Source of the DNA: Pleurotus ostreatus/Saccharomyces cerevisiae fusant
Taxonomy: Eukaryota; Opisthokonta
DNA length: 21,820 nt
Reading direction: 5' to 3'
NCBI GenBank assembly: GCA_024196135.1
Contig: JAMQCK010000480.1
Location: 1-21,820 of the forward strand
Shown here piece by piece: positions 11,501 to 21,820 of this stretch (its first letter is position 1; each line of letters opens with the position of its first letter). The notes beneath the pieces are model-generated. The model made no database searches. It was not told where the DNA came from and worked only from the letters and a program-made list of their open reading frames with translations. Both the position numbers and the translations under genes were made by a program.

Positions 11501-12201
11501 TTCGCCGCGCACGTCATGCAATTCATCGCCATCTGGTGCAGGACATCATCACTCGCTACATCGACGCAGTGCTCGCGGAAAGGAATGCGATTTACAGAGA
11601 CATCAGGCCCTCGCTCTCGGAGGAAACTATCCGGTGGATGGCGAGCATGTGCGAGCCAGCGCATCCGAGACACACCCCCGAGCTCGTGAGATACGAGGCG
11701 GCCCTGCGACGGCTGTACGGCGACACCGAGGCGGAGGACTCAGAGGTATGGCATCGGACGCTCATCTCCTCAATCGCCGAAGTACACCTCGCCAACGCGA
11801 CTCGAGGGCGTCCCTGGGTGGTGCTAAACCGCTACCGCAGCTTGGATCGCTTCGCTCGACTCATTGACGGCGAGCCTTGCGACCGCCCGGACTGTCCCGG
11901 GCATGCACTCTTCGTCTATGTCAACGTCGAATGGCTATTCGAACAGTGCGCTCACCTTACTCCGTTTTACCGCGTGGGCGCTGACCAGTTTTGCAGAGGC
12001 GTATGTCCTACGGGCTACCCGGATAATCTGGACTACGGTCCGTACGCTATCGAGTTTTCGGAGCTCGACAAGATACTAGAGGAAGCGGATGTCGAGTCCG
12101 GGGAAGGATTCATGAAGCAGATCTGGGAGGCTGCAAGCGCGTGGTCGAACCTGTGGCGGCCGGGTCGACAACAGGAAGCAGAGCCACACCAGCCAGTCTG
12201 A
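8565..12201 (+). CDS. DUF6535 domain membrane protein, interrupted by one in-frame TAG
   Basis: Exons: 8565-8586, 8645-8860, 8912-9066, 9118-9390, 9442-10957, 11009-12201. Spliced length is 1125 codons with one internal stop (TAG 10384-10386, codon 537); both sides of it are in the same frame. The N-terminal 100 residues are polar and Gly/Glu-rich. The DUF6535 core starts near residue 103 (WRVYLDES, DDDMIQGFRDTLDV), then AALFSAVVTTFVAQTSQALQ at 132-151, DVWVNALWFTT, LVKQWLQEYV, and a long hydrophobic stretch at about 250-305 with two or three membrane helices. This order is that of the family as I know it from basidiomycetes, where its function is unknown. The part after the TAG (about 590 residues) is mostly helical and soluble-looking. 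As read, translation gives a 536-residue protein. It could be a recent pseudogene, an allele-specific nonsense mutation, readthrough or a sequence error. A 165-base intron (10222-10386) would remove the stop in frame but would also delete what looks like normal coding sequence. Confidence 0.8.
10384..10386 (+). other. In-frame TAG codon inside the DUF6535 frame
   Basis: Frame before: ...GRNLVTHED; frame after: NVVAEKMREASDTLW... with no shift, and the frame stays open to the intron donor at 10958. It is a single-base change away from sense codons such as CAG, AAG, GAG or TGG. Confidence 0.85.
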
Positions 12202-13178
12202 AGATGATGCAGTGTTATATTTTTTTAGATATGTAGTTCGTGTGTTCATAGGCTGTTGTACGTATATTATGGATGATATCCTTGTTATGTTGATGGCACC
12301 TTGATGGTAGACGACAAGTTCATGAATACTCACACAGGAGGAAATCAGATTTCTGATCACCACAGGGCTTTCAGGCGCACAGATAGAAGCGGGAGATTGG
12401 TGGGCGGACATGCAGCAGTGACTGTTGGAAAAACCAACTGTGACTGTCACGAGTCACATACGTCCGGCACCACCAATAGCCATACCTTCGGCGTCTGCCG
12501 GCACTGCAATTGCTCAATACCCTTTCTCGAAGGGACTTGTCTGCAATGAGCGTCTACCACACTGTAAAACACTCATCAATGTCGGTGCCCTTCTTTCTTA
12601 TGAGCAATCGGGGGCTAAAACCTCCATGCATGCAGGAACCATTGTCGCTGCACACCGGAGGGCATATTGGCAAAGTCCAACAATATCGATGGGAATGGCC
12701 GAGCTGAACTCGACTCATCTCGACTCGGATCGTTTCTATCTCTTCGCATTTTCCAACTCGACTCGAATCGAAATTAGATCGTGGGCAACACTAACACGAG
12801 CTGGATTCGGCCCGAGTGTCCGGTGGACTTGGAAGTTCCGAGCTGCGCAATGAGCAGGCTCTGCCCATCCCCCCATGTCCACATATTTCTTCGAGACCCG
12901 AGATAAACGAATATGGTGACGAAGACGCTCTCAGAAGCTGGGGAAGCCATCCGCATAAGCCCACGCGCCCGCCGTCGCTCAGTGCGGGCCTCCTGACCTG
13001 GGCCCGATCATATGGCGTGAGGTCGAATCAAAAGGTTCCCCCAGGCTTGCTTCTCGCCACCTCTCCTGCACCCACGGACGTCCGCGCTCCCCTCGCATAT
13101 CACTCAGCAGGGCCCCGGCACGCATCGCGCACTATCCGTGGCTCAAGCGCTGCAGCACGAGAGTCCGCCACCGTGATC
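12202..13178. other. Long intergenic region: short palindromes, CTCGA-rich stretch and one inverted-repeat arm
   Basis: No gene supported. From left to right: the T-rich 3' flank of the DUF6535 gene; a cluster of small palindromes (12417-12458); a stretch at about 12707-12772 with repeated ACTCGACTC-like words; then the left arm of the 192-bp inverted repeat (12807-12998) and the promoter of the small secreted protein. The open frames at 12425-12853 and 12816-13388 (+) have no family resemblance and run through the repeat. Confidence 0.45.
12807..12998 (-). repeat. Left arm of a diverged inverted repeat
   Basis: The reverse complement aligns with 14404-14596 almost without gaps at roughly 78 percent by hand count. 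The best-kept parts are ggatggcttccccagcttct followed by gagagc, and gcagagcctgctca followed by gcgcagctcg. Both arms share an open frame with MASPASES and WTWG(D/N)(G/E)QSLL, read as shared ancestry rather than proven coding. Confidence 0.7.
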
Positions 13179-14118
13179 ATGATCGCCATGGTCACGAAGC
13201 TCTTTACGATGGTCCTCGTCTTGCTCTGTGTGACGGCGTCTCCCGCACCGACGCGCGTCTCCCTGCTGGAACCGCGCGAGGAGCTGCAGAAGTGCACGAC
13301 GGAGCCGTACTTCCCGGACGACCCCAAGTCGTGCGGGATCTGCCAACAGGTGCGTACTTCGTTGACCTGGACCGACATTCTCTCATAAATTGTCGCGCAG
13401 AGCTACGGGGACATTGACGGCTGCGTTGATGCTGCCCCAGTCCTGGCCAACTTCTCCATGGTATACCTTGACTGGGACGTTCTCCCTCATCCGCTAATCA
13501 ACTCCGTCAGATCATCTTCAACCCAGGTGCATTCGTGGACGTCATCCGCTGTGCATGCACGGACACGTTCAAGTCCGTCTTCCCTCAATGCGCGGATTGG
13601 TATGTCCATTATCTTTTTCCTCGTCGTGCAGGCGTGCAGATGCTCACCCCACGTCCCCCGCTAGCTTCATCAAGACGAACCAGAGTAACGTGCTAGACGC
13701 GCCCAACCTGCCAGATGTGGTCGATGGCATGCGGAAGGTGAGCTTCGTTGCCCTTCTTTTCACCCCTCCTACTTCTTCGGCCGTACGATTCCCCCCTTCG
13801 TCTTACGACCTCCTTTCCTATTTGGCTGCCGCATGCATTCTTTGTCCTTCAACTTTCTCCTTCCCTACTGTGCACCCGCGAATCCATCCTTTTCCTCTTC
13901 CTCACCAAATCTCCTTACTCACCCACCCCACCCAGGTCTGCGCCCTCTCCTCCGCTCTCCTCGGCAACGTCTCCGTCACGAACAACGAGAGCGTCGCCAC
14001 CTCCGCGCCCTCGCCGACCTCAAACGCCGCCTCCGCGACTCCCGCGGCCTTCGGCCCTTTGCTGCCTGTCGTCGTGGCAGTGGCGCTGGGTGTGGTTGGC
14101 GGTGTGCTGGCGTTGTGA
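13179..14118 (+). CDS. Small cysteine-rich secreted protein, probably GPI-anchored
   Basis: Exons: 13179-13349, 13401-13460, 13511-13599, 13665-13737, 13936-14118; 191 residues, all phases consistent. The N-terminal signal peptide (MVTKLFTMVLVLLCVTAS) may start at the first ATG (13179) or at the one three codons later. The mature part carries about ten cysteines, including SCGIC, RCAC and QCADC, suggesting disulphide bonds. A Ser/Thr/Ala-rich linker (about 145-170) leads to a hydrophobic C-terminus (LLPVVVAVALGVVGGVLAL), the layout of a GPI attachment signal. Intron 4 is long (198 bases) and pyrimidine-rich. No family recognised; such proteins are common on basidiomycete cell walls. The gene sits between the two arms of an inverted repeat. 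Confidence 0.75.
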
Positions 14119-14403
14119 GCGGTGCACACTGGCTGCCCGCACTGCGAGTGGTGTTAGTTGCTGCAACTGGAGACGCCTGTATTGCGCACGCACTCACTGG
14201 AGCACACCTCCCTTGACCTTGGCCTTGCGATACACCTCATCCTCATGAGAAGCTCACCCGATCTTTACGACCTCCCACGACTCACGATCCTGTAATGCCC
14301 ACTCACGATAATTTTATACCTATTGATGTTGTTCCGTCGAGCTTCATTACATGTTCTGCGACGCCACTACAACCTCAAACCGTCTCCTACCGCTCAACAC
14401 CTT

Positions 14404-14596
14404 GGTGAGGAGGCCCGGATTGAGCAACGCTCGGCGCGTGGGCACGTGTGGATGGCTTCCCCAGCTTCTGAGAGCATCCTCGTCGTTAGATTGGTTGAAT
14501 TTGAGACTCAAAGGGATATCTGGACGTGGGGGAATGAGCAGAGCCTGCTCACTGCGCAGCTCGCAACTCAGAAGTCCTCACCAAAGTCCGGGCCGA
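14404..14596 (+). repeat. Right arm of a diverged inverted repeat
   Basis: Partner of 12807-12998 in the opposite orientation (about 78 percent identity by hand). It starts at ggtgaggaggcccgg and ends at gggccga. It lies about 320-510 bases upstream of the coiled-coil gene. Confidence 0.7.
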
Positions 14597-14852
14597 TATT
14601 CCCGACCCGGACCGAACCAGCAAAGGCCTCATGTTTGTTTTCCATCTTTTCCGCGCTCCTGTTGTTCAGCTTGTTATTGTCTACACCCAGTATCGCTTCG
14701 ATGACTCTAATTCCTAGTACTGGACCGCCACAGACCGGCATTCATGCTATCGAGGCCATTTCATTTGATAGGCCCCGCTTTGAGACAGCGGGCGATGCGT
14801 GATATCACAGGTTGGCTGTGTCCATCGGGCGCTAAGCTGTAGGTCCTTGCGC

Positions 14853-14860
14853 CTATATAA
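14853..14860 (+). promoter_or_regulatory. TATA box of the coiled-coil protein gene
   Basis: ctatataa about 55 bases before the ATG at 14913, followed by a pyrimidine-rich leader ending in CCCACCATG, a good start context. Confidence 0.6.
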
Positions 14861-14912
14861 TAGGTTCCCCCTTGTCTCCAACCATCTTGCAACTCTTCCT
14901 CCACCCCCCACC

Positions 14913-17789
14913 ATGTCGATCGCAAACACCGTGCGCGCGAACGCGCAGTACCACTCGCACCTCCTATCGCAGATCGGCGAGCTTGACTATGTTCCGTCTG
15001 CGCTGGAGAACCAGAGGCCTTATATACAAGAGTTGGAGCAGCAGAAGAAGGTGTGTGTGCCACAATCATGTTCACTGATCGAGAGGAGCTGACACGCCGT
15101 GCCCAGACGCTGAAGTCCAAGCTCGACAAGTGCGTGCAGAAGACGAAGAAGGAGCGCAAGGAACATGAGAGCATCCGCGACTCGACGACGCGGCGCCTCG
15201 CGCACAAGCTGACAGGGAAGAAAGAGAAGTTTGAGCAGAAGGCGAGCAAGGAGGAGAAGTGCGTCCGTCGTGGTTCCCCTTGTGATCGCCTGCTCATTGT
15301 GATCGTTAGGGAGTATATCGAAGCTCTAGAGGAGGAGATGAAGGTCCGCAATAGTCTGGAGACGACCGAGCAGATGATTGTCGAGGCCAGAGCTACGGTA
15401 CGTGCCGGGATCGCGCTGTCCCGTGGCGCAGATGCAGCGTCCAAGTTTCTGACGTGCCTCCCAGCTTGCGGACCTTGAGGAGAAACTCGAGAGATACCAG
15501 CACCTGAAACGCGATCTGGTGGACCTATACAATTCCATCTTCGAGGGTCCCACCCAAGGTGCGCTCTCTACTCAAAGCAGCGGCTCTACGCTCCCATGTT
15601 ATAGCAGTCACTGACGCTGTTCGCAGAGTTCCCCCACGATGACGAGATCGAGCAGCAGGTACGGCGTCGCCACCTTACCTAACGCCACAAAATATCCCTA
15701 CATCACCGCTCTATCCCCTTCTCCTCCTGGGTCAAATCCCTTTCCACCCTTTCCTCCCGTTCCTCCCGTTCCTCCTGTTTCTCCTCCCCTTCGTCCCATC
15801 TATTCCAGTCCACCCCTTTGACCTCAACCTCATCCCCTCCCAGGTTCGCTACGTCGAGGAGATCTACAACGACGTGCAGAAGCGCCTTAACAAGGAGTCG
15901 CGCGTTGCGGACATCCTGGCTCATGCGGAGACCGAGCTGCGCTTGTGTGACCGGTTCATTCGCGAGGCATTGACGCACTCGACGTTTGGTGGGTGTTTTG
16001 TCTGTTCATCTTCTCTGACCTTTCGCTACGAGATCTTCTCTGACCTTCTGCTGCGAGGTCTTCTCTGACTTTCTGCTGCGAGATCTTCTCTGACCTTGTG
16101 CTGCGAGCTGCGACTTGCTTCAATCGCCACGAAATACCCCTTACATGTGCTGTATCAAGTGAATTCGTTTGCTGACACCCTACTCAGATATGATGGGCGG
16201 CGGCGCGATGACGGACATGATGGAGCGCAATGCGCTGATGAATGCGCAGAATAAGTGAGTTCTTGGCCTATCAACATTCTTTCCCGTAGGCCCGTTACAT
16301 TACATTTGTTTACTGACCCATACCTTCAGAGCCTCTACTGCGCAGATGCTCATCCAACAAGCGCGGCAGCTGTCCCCGAAGGTGAAGGCCATCGGGGCTA
16401 TCAATATCGCGCAAGGGTGAGTCGAATCGTGAGAAGAGGGTATTGGAGTATACTGAACGTGCTTTCACAGAAATATGCTGAGCGACGTGCTCTTCGACAA
16501 CTTCTTCACGGACATGATGTTTCATAGTGAGTGTCGCGATACGTGTTGCCTCACGAACATCATTGTTCACAATGCGAGGATGGGTGACTGATTGACCACC
16601 GTAGGCAAGATCGAGAACTCGCAGAGAGAGGTCCTGCACGCGCTCGTGAGGCTCCATGAGCAGGTCCAGGCCGCGTGTAGCAGGGTGGAAGCGCTGGGGG
16701 CTGAGTTGATGCAGGTGAGTAGACCCTCGCCTGCTATCGTATCGATTCAATCATCTCAACAAAAAAATCTTTCTCAGGCCTCCTCCGCCCTCCGCCAACG
16801 CCGCGCTGAGCTCGACGCGTACCGCAAGTCCATCTTCGACGCCGTCGCCGCCGGCCGCGCGGCGCCCTCTGAGGCGAGCTCGCCCGAGATGGGCCCGCCG
16901 CCGGCGCCGGCGGGTTTTAGGGCGGTGTATGAGCCGGGGCTGCAGTATGGGAGGCAGGTGGTGGATGGGATGGCGATGCCGGGGGTGGAGGGTGCAGGAG
17001 GATCGGGACGGGCGACGCCACCAGCTGGATTTGTGGAACACTCGCCTGCTGGATTTGGGGAACATCCACCTGTAGGGCTCGGAGAGCACCCGCCAGCAGG
17101 CTTCGGAGAGCATCCACCTGCAGGATTTGGGGATCATCCGCCATCGGGCTTCGACGCGCCGCCACCAGCTCCGGAGGGTGTTATGTCTCCGTACGCATCG
17201 ACATCCCCTCAGCCTTCGCCGAATTACGCCCCGCCTCCCGGATCGCCTCCTGCCGCGCCAGAAGGGTTCATGTCGCCGTACGCGTCAGTGGGGACGTCTT
17301 ATGCTTCGGCGGGGACGTCTCATGCATCGGCGGGAACGTCGTACGCGCCGCCTGCGGCACCGCCACCCTCCTTCGGCGCGCCTGTATCTTCGAGTCCACC
17401 TCCATCGAGCCCACAGGCGCAAGCTGCTTCGTCACCGACGAGTCCGCGCTTCGCTCCGCCTGCGGGGCCGCCTCCGTCGTTCTCGCCATCGGCAGGACCA
17501 CCTTCGTCGTTCTCACCGCCTGCGGGACCACCGCCAGGGCATCCGGCAGCGGAACAGGGTCAGGCTGCGTCAGGCTCGGGCAGTACGGAGCCCGCCAGCA
17601 TGCCCTCGCCTGGATCTGAGCATCCTCCAGTGGAATGGAAATCTCGTGAGTCTTCTGCGTATACAGTATAGAGGCAAAAACTGATTTATGATGGCAGATA
17701 ACCCGTATGCGGCGGCCATGTTCAGTCGTGCGAGGCAGTCGAGTTTGAATGTGGATGCAGGAGGGGCAGGTGAAGGGAGGAGAGCGTAG
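14913..17789 (+). CDS. Conserved basidiomycete coiled-coil protein with Pro/Ala/Gly-rich repeat tail, unknown function
   Basis: Twelve exons: 14913-15050, 15107-15258, 15310-15397, 15465-15558, 15627-15658, 15844-15988, 16188-16254, 16330-16416, 16471-16526, 16605-16714, 16778-17645, 17698-17789; 642 residues, every phase consistent. Residues about 30-160 are charged and heptad-like (LKSKLDKCVQKTKKERKEHE, RRLAHKLTGKKEKFEQKAS), a long coiled coil. The middle part has GGGAMTDMMERNALMNAQNK and SDVLFDNFFTDMMFH, which I recognise as recurring in an uncharacterised, widely conserved basidiomycete family. A second helical stretch (about 280-345) follows. The tail is low-complexity, with six 8-residue units of the PAGFGEHP type at about 405-452 and then Pro/Ser/Ala repeats, ending in NPYAAAMFSRARQSS. 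No signal peptide or membrane segment. Likely a cytoplasmic scaffold-type protein (inference). Confidence 0.85.
16010..16109 (+). repeat. Intronic minisatellite, four 25-bp units
   Basis: Four head-to-tail copies (16010, 16035, 16060, 16085), each beginning cttctctgac and ending near ctgcgag(a/g/c)t, within intron 6 of the coiled-coil gene (15989-16187). This explains why the intron is 199 bases when most in the window are 50-70. Confidence 0.85.
17021..17164 (+). repeat. In-frame 24-bp tandem repeat in the coiled-coil gene tail
   Basis: Six units of 24 bases, each encoding variants of PAGFGEHP (such as PAGFVEHS, PVGLGEHP and PSGFDAPP). Third positions vary more than the amino acids, so the repeat seems held at the protein level. 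Further 21-base units (SAGTSYA type) follow at about 17286-17348. Confidence 0.8.
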
Positions 17790-18135
17790 GATATCTGTTG
17801 CAGCTGTGTATATTTATTGTACGCGGGCGCTTGGCTGTAGTTTTCCTTAACTTATCCGTAGTTTGCACCCATTCAAGTTGCAATGATCTCTGTAGCCACA
17901 TAATCAGGCCATCCGTATTCGCATTGATTAGACAGATCTACCAAAGAGCATCTATTACTCGAAGCACCAAGGCAATAATGTTACGTTGCAAAACCTCCCT
18001 CGCATCCATGGTGAGCAGTGTAGACAGGCTTTCGTCAGATCCTAGGAAATTCCTCCCAACTGAGCAGGCCGCGTAGCCTAGCTCGCCTGCGCATCCCGCC
18101 ACACTGCCGCCTCCACCGAGCCCGGATCCCGCGCA
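17790..18135. other. Convergent intergenic region
   Basis: Holds the 3' flanks of the coiled-coil gene (+) and the exchanger gene (-). No gene, repeat or RNA recognised. Confidence 0.45.
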
Positions 18136-20383
18136 TCACCCGGACCTGTTGTCCATGAACGCAATGTTCCTCAACGAAGGCGAAGGCAACCCACGCTCCA
18201 TCCTGCTCTCGTCCATCACCGCCGCCACCTGCCCCCCGGGCGCCGGCTCCGGCGGCATATCCTCCCCCATCTCCTCGCCCTCTTCGAGGTCGTGCCCCGC
18301 ATCCGCGCGCCGCTGCCGCCGCGCGTGGAACGTGCGGCTCGCGGTCGCGTTCGAGAATATGGGCAGCAGGTACCGCTCGTCGAGCGCCTGGAACCACTTG
18401 CTGTCCTCGCTCCCGCGGCGAGAGGTAGCGCCGCCGGGAGAGGCGGGGGCAGATGCGGATGGCGGGAGGCGGTCGCGCTCGGCGGTGGACGCGAGCGGGA
18501 GGACCTCGCCGACGTCGGAGTCGAGGCTTTCGGAGGATGAGGAGAATATGGTGGCGGTGGCGTTTGGTGCGGAGGTGGAGGTGGGCATGGGCGCGTTCTG
18601 GTGGTTGTAGGGCTGCGCGAAGCGGGAAGTTGAGGGGCGGGGAGAGCCAAGGTAGCTGGGTTCGTCGTCGGCGTAGCGTGGCCATGCACGGCTGCCGCTG
18701 AAGGAGCGTCGGCCCAGCCACTGTCGGTTCGGGATCTCTTCCTCCTCGTCCGTACTTGCACTGTCGTCCTCCACGCCGGTGCGGATACCGAGGACCTCGA
18801 GCATGCGTGCAGTGGTACCGCCGAACATGAGGACCGTCAGGACGACAACAGCAAGTACCGTAGTGCGCATGATCTGAGCGTTCGGGCCCTGGAAGCCAGC
18901 CGCTAGAGCGACGCCGACTGCACCACGCAGACCGGCCCAGAAGAGCATCATTTGGTACGAGTGCGGGAGCTCCTCCTGTCTCTGCCCTCGTGCATGTCGA
19001 TGGAAGAAGTTGATCGCCTCCGAGAGCGGGAAGACGGCGGCGTATCGCGTGAAGACCACAGAAACGACCGTGATGGTGATGAACAGCGGCTTCACGTAGT
19101 GGCCCACGGGCTCAGACACAGGCGCGCTGGTGAAGAGCGCGAGGCCGAGGTAGATGAAGATGAAGTTCTCCGAGAGCTGGGCGAGGGTGGCGAATATGTA
19201 CTTCGTCGCGCGCTGCGTGCGGCGGGACATGGTATGGTACGCGTAATGCTTGAGTGTGATGCCGCAGAACAACAGAGACACAATGCCGGACATCTGACAC
19301 CCATTGGAGAAGAAGTAGCAGGTGTATGCGCTCAGGGCGACCAGACAGGACTCGATTTGCGGGTAGTGGGTGAGGGCGGAGTGCTTGAGGAGCAGCGACA
19401 TTGCCAGGCCGAAGGCAACGCCGAGAGCCATAGACACGGAAAAGGACAATAGGAAGATGCCGATGCCGTGGAATATTGATCCTAGGTAGACTTCTGATCC
19501 ATGGAACTGCGATAGGGTTCTGAAGTGAGGTCAGGCCGATGGTCGGACAAGAACCAGCGTAGCGATACTCACTCGTACATGACGATACTGACAGCATCGT
19601 TCAGCAAGCTCTCGCCGAAGATGACCGTGTACAGCTTGGGGTCGACCTTGTACTGATTGAAGATTGCGAGGATAGTGACGGGGTCGGTAGCTGACAGGGT
19701 CGAGCCAAAGATGAGACATTCGATCAGTGTGAGGTCGAGGTGCTCGAGACCGAGGAATGAGTATATGTAGACTAGGACACTGTGCTGCAGGTGATCAATG
19801 CAGGCTCGGTGGGGGAGGGAACTGTGACGCGTACCCGACGCCGACTGCGGAGATGAATGTGCCCAAGAACGCGAAGGTCAGGATCGAGCCGAAGTTACGG
19901 AAGAAGTTGTCCTGCATCGCCATTAGCTGGAGTACTCGTAGTAGGAAGTATATGCGCACCTGCTTGAGCTCATACCCTGAATTCAGGATGATTGGTGGAA
20001 GTAGCAAGTTGAAGAACAGCGTGTGCTTGAACGTCTGGCAGTAACGCGTCAGTACGATCACCCTACCCGCGAGGATGATGCGCAGAGCGCAAATCACCCA
20101 CTCGACGCGTACTCACCAACATTTCACGAATCATCGTCCCCGGCGCCAACCTGACAATGAGACCAACCGCCATGCCCGCGAAGATCGACACGAGCGTCTC
20201 GTGCACCGCGCGTATGCGCTTGATCTGCAGGTAGTAGCTCGTCCATAGCGAGAGGATGAGGAGGCAGCAGACGAGGAATAGCGACCAGGACGAGTAGAAC
20301 TCCTCGTCCTCCGCGACCGGCTCGGAAGGTGACGGGGACACGGCCGCGGCCGCTACCGTTATTGACCCCAGTTTCAAGGACAT
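18136..20383 (-). CDS. NHX1: Endosomal/vacuolar Na+(K+)/H+ exchanger, Nhx1 type (CPA1 family)
   Basis: Exons by complement: 20117-20383, 19960-20034, 19835-19911, 19573-19779, 18136-19519; 669 residues, all phases consistent. The N-terminus has a polar start, then helices near 32-52 ([20 protein letters not shown]) and 61-80. Family marks in order are FFNLLLPPI (96-104, amiloride-binding region), [12 protein letters not shown] (169-180), [16 protein letters not shown] (194-209, with the transport Asn200-Asp201 pair), [10 protein letters not shown], and [10 protein letters not shown] near 406-415 with its conserved Arg. About eleven or twelve membrane helices end near 455, followed by a roughly 210-residue cytoplasmic tail rich in Ser, Asp and Glu. 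Known role: swaps luminal H+ for cytosolic Na+ or K+ in late endosomes and vacuoles, setting pH and traffic. The start at 20383 is chosen because it is the first ATG in frame after an AG acceptor-like site (ACATAG at 20398). Confidence 0.93.
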
Positions 20384-21820
20384 TGTGGGGAAGAGCACCT
20401 ATGTTGGACCCGCCACCGTCGTTGTCGTCGTTGTCGTCGTCGAGCTCGACGTTGGCGTCGACGCGTTCGTGTTGGCGATTGTTCGGAGGCGGGGTACAGG
20501 CTGACTAAGCAGCTGCGACCGTCTATTCGGAAACGCCCGAATACTTCCGCTTTTGGAAGGCTTTGGACCACTCGACTTCATCGCGGTCCTTCTACACCCA
20601 CGGACAGTTTGGTAGACTCTCTCTCTGTTAGACGAATACATAGACTTCATTCTGAGCCATAACTGACAAGACATACACTGTTACACTAAATCACACCGCG
20701 GAGATATATGTACACGTCCGAGCAACCGTAGCGACAAGCGGCAACCTTCGAACAGATAACACGACAACAGGAGAGAAAGAGAGAGCACAAGAAGGCACGG
20801 ACAGAGACTCGCCACTGCACCCCTACTCGGTGCGCTGCCGCTTCGCCGACTCCTCCTCAGCGCCCTCGCTGGCGCGCTTCGTGCCGGCCTGCGCACCGCC
20901 CGCGGGGTGCGCAGCCTTGTACGCGTCGAACTCGGCCTCGACGCGCTGGCGAGCGTGCCGCTCCTCGTCCCAGAGGCGGCGCACCTCCTCAAGCTGCGAC
21001 TGCAGGTCTCCCATCGCCTGGTCCATGAGCAGCTTCTCCAGCGTCCACTTCTCAATGTTCCGGCTCTCGTTCTCTTTCAGGTGGTGAATGTACTGCACCG
21101 CGCGCGAGAGGATGGCGCCCTTGGCTTTCTCCCCGGAGCCGCTGGGCACGATGCGCCCGAGCTCGTTGATGCCCTCGTTGATGTTCCCGCGGCGGCGGCG
21201 CTCGACCTCCTTGTGGTTGTCCTTGCGCTGCCGCGTCCATTCGTCCGTGCCCATGGCGGGGTTGCGCCCCGCGCGACGCCCGGAGGCGGAGCCCGTGCTG
21301 TTTGGGGCTTGCGAGGACTCCTCGGTGGGGAAGGAGTCGACGGTGGTCGGACCGGGCACGGTGGCAGTGGGGAGGTTGGGGTTGGTGGGGCGAGCAGCGA
21401 GCGTAGCGGCAAGGTTGGCCGTCGCAAGCTGGGTGAGATTGGGCGGGCCGCGGGGGTGGGGGTCGCCGAGGAAAGTGCCGCCGTCGCTGTGCTACGATAG
21501 CGGCTGCATCTGGGCTTGGTGGTTGATTTGGGCGAGGTCGGGGACGCGCTACCGGCTGTTTGCGCGCTATCCGACTGAGCTGTGCGGAGGGGAGAAAGTG
21601 GGGGAGGTGGGGTGAGGTGCTCTTCGTGTGTGCAGCTTCGTAGTCGTGGATGTCAAGACCTGTATGAGTTGTCAGTACTAAGTTAGTATACGGAGGCGGA
21701 GTCGATTCCCATCCCCGTGGCGCGCGAGCTCAGCAGCCGACTGAAGCAGCGCGCTAGAGCTACTGCCCGACCGACGCGTGAGACAGACAGCCCGCGCGAC
21801 GGGTCCCACCAGCAAAGTCA

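Larger units (their letters stand above)
14119..14912. other. Intergenic region with the right inverted-repeat arm and the promoter of the coiled-coil gene
   Basis: No gene supported. The frames at 14323-14802 and 14351-14704 (+) run through the repeat arm 14404-14596 and have no introns or signals of their own. The last 60 bases hold a TATA box and a pyrimidine-rich leader. Confidence 0.45.

Overview
The window looks like nuclear DNA of a filamentous basidiomycete, probably an Agaricomycete wood or litter decayer. The genes are split by many short introns (about 48-70 bases, GTRNGT...YAG). The protein families fit this: a GH115 xylan alpha-glucuronidase, a secreted VAO-type FAD oxidase, a DUF6535 membrane protein (a family I know only from basidiomycetes), a conserved basidiomycete coiled-coil protein, an endosomal Nhx1-type Na+/H+ exchanger and a Cbf1-like bHLH factor. 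I see no operon, phage, bacterial or viral signature. All gene models were spliced by hand from reading frames and splice signals, so individual junctions can be wrong even where the family call is secure.

Layout, left to right. 1-1306 (-): 5' part of a secreted GH115 enzyme that runs off the left edge. 1942-2457 (-): a small single-pass membrane protein with an acidic tail. 2922-4498 (+): a degenerate kinase-like protein. 4917-6798 (-): a secreted FAD/ALO-type oxidase in seven exons. 7365-8236: a gene-free block built like a non-autonomous DNA transposon, with a 12-bp direct repeat, 36-bp inverted ends carrying TCACGTGA, a third internal copy of that motif and a decayed tRNA-like segment followed by nine Ts. 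8565-12201 (+): a DUF6535 gene whose frame is open except for one in-frame TAG. 13179-14118 (+): a small cysteine-rich, probably GPI-anchored secreted protein, flanked by a diverged 192/193-bp inverted repeat (12807-12998 and 14404-14596). 14913-17789 (+): a twelve-exon coiled-coil protein with a Pro/Ala/Gly-rich repeat tail. 18136-20383 (-): Nhx1-type exchanger. 20823-21659 (-): Cbf1-like bHLH, 5' end unresolved.

How the genes relate. The GH115 enzyme and the FAD oxidase are both secreted and fit plant-polymer breakdown, but they are about 3.6 kb apart with unrelated genes between and need not be co-regulated. Nhx1, the coiled-coil protein and Cbf1 look like housekeeping genes. The middle (about 7.3-14.6 kb) is the accessory part, with repeats, a likely transposon, a lineage-restricted membrane protein with a nonsense codon and a fast-evolving type of surface protein. 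The most unusual signal is the 7365-8236 element, whose inverted ends carry a perfect CDEI-type site (RTCACRTG), the kind of site bound by Cbf1-class bHLH proteins such as the one encoded at the right end of the window.
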